From Rhodoluna sp. (GTDB lineage: Bacteria; Actinomycetota; Actinomycetes; Actinomycetales; Microbacteriaceae): a stretch of DNA of 23,233 nucleotides. Location: positions 1 to 23,233 of the forward strand of contig JAPLAJ010000100.1 of NCBI GenBank assembly GCA_026393335.1, read 5' to 3'. Positions 22,961-23,233 of the stretch are shown in pieces. The notes beneath the pieces are model-generated. The model did not search any database, was not told the DNA's origin, and was given only the letters and a program-made list of their open reading frames with translations. Position 1 is the stretch's first letter. Every line of letters starts with the position of its first letter. A program made the position numbers and the translations under genes.

Positions 22961-23233
22961 TTACTGATTTACTTTGACGTCAACACTCAGCCCAATAGTT
23001 CCCTTTTTGGATTCAGTAGTAACTGCAGGCACCGCACAACTTTCAGCTTGGGCTCTATCGTAAGCATCGCCTGCAATAGTTCTTTTAACCTCAGGGTTAG
23101 CGCCAGTGTCTGCAATTAGGAAGTAAGGCTTAGCATCTATAACAGTTGCCCAGACTAGATCCCCCGGTCTTGGTTCAGGGATATCTTCAGGCCAATCAAT
23201 GTGAACTAAACGTGAGTCTCTAGCTCTACCAGT
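22961..23233 (-). CDS. miaB: tRNA methylthiotransferase MiaB, C-terminal part (partial)
   Basis: The last 90 codons of a gene cut by the right window edge. The reading starts TGRARDSRLVHIDWPED and continues PRPGDLVWATVIDAKPYFLIADT, the TRAM domain of MiaB, which binds tRNA. The radical-SAM and MTTase domains lie outside the window. MiaB methylthiolates i6A37 to ms2i6A37. It ends at TAA 22961-22963, 3 bp before miaA. The short tail ending VDVKVNQ is not conserved. Identity rests on the TRAM sequence and on the miaB-miaA-dapF order. Confidence 0.88.
   Translation of the reverse strand, partial: TGRARDSRLVHIDWPEDIPEPRPGDLVWATVIDAKPYFLIADTGANPEVKRTIAGDAYDRAQAESCAVPAVTTESKKGTIGLSVDVKVNQ

Overview
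The window reads as a compact, fairly low-GC actinobacterial chromosome segment. The 5' part of a 16S rRNA gene, the gene order (miaB-miaA-dapF / methyltransferase / hflX / lexA / LysM / his genes / sseB / DUF1844 / infC-rpmI-rplT / trmH / pheST / arg genes / tyrS / rrn) and a PriA-type HisA all point to Actinobacteria, most likely a Microbacteriaceae-like lineage. The AT-leaning composition, very short spacers and overlapping gene ends suggest a streamlined genome such as a small planktonic member. The lineage is an inference; the gene identities are much firmer.

Layout. Positions 1-340 hold the 5' part of a 16S rRNA gene on the minus strand. Positions 341-821 hold its leader (hairpins and a boxA) and upstream region with two tandem candidate promoters. 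From 822 to 13314, twelve minus-strand genes lie almost end to end: infC, rpmI, rplT, a SpoU rRNA methyltransferase, pheS, pheT, argC, argB, argF, argG, argH, tyrS. Transcription runs toward the rRNA operon. Divergent from infC is a small DUF1844 gene. Positions 13851-17736 carry hisC-hisB-hisH-hisA(priA)-sseB on the minus strand. Positions 17770-19062 hold a divergent SOS pair: a membrane-anchored LysM protein and lexA, with a LexA box on each side. hflX (minus) and an RsmC-like methyltransferase (plus) follow. Last come dapF, miaA and the 3' end of miaB on the minus strand.

How the genes work together. The large minus-strand block combines translation (IF3, L35, L20, PheRS, TyrRS, rRNA and an rRNA modifier) with the second half of arginine synthesis. 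argJ, argD and argR, usual members of actinobacterial arg clusters, are not here. The his block supplies HisC, HisB, HisH and a HisA/TrpF-type isomerase, but hisD, hisF, hisG, hisI and hisE are not in the window. lexA and the LysM gene form a DNA-damage checkpoint module like lexA/yneA of Bacillus and lexA/Rv2719c of mycobacteria.

The most notable anomaly is dapF. As written it is broken: the first catalytic cysteine motif is present, but the segment with the second (the CGTG motif) is missing. The reading frame shifts exactly at the junction, and an intact-looking C-terminal remnant follows. Other points are an infC gene that almost certainly starts at ATC, a structured infC leader, a perfect palindrome just before hisC, an inverted repeat that could hide the hisB ribosome binding site, and three convergent gene pairs that all overlap by 4-8 bp. 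I see no mobile element, CRISPR array, tRNA gene or clearly novel defence-type system.
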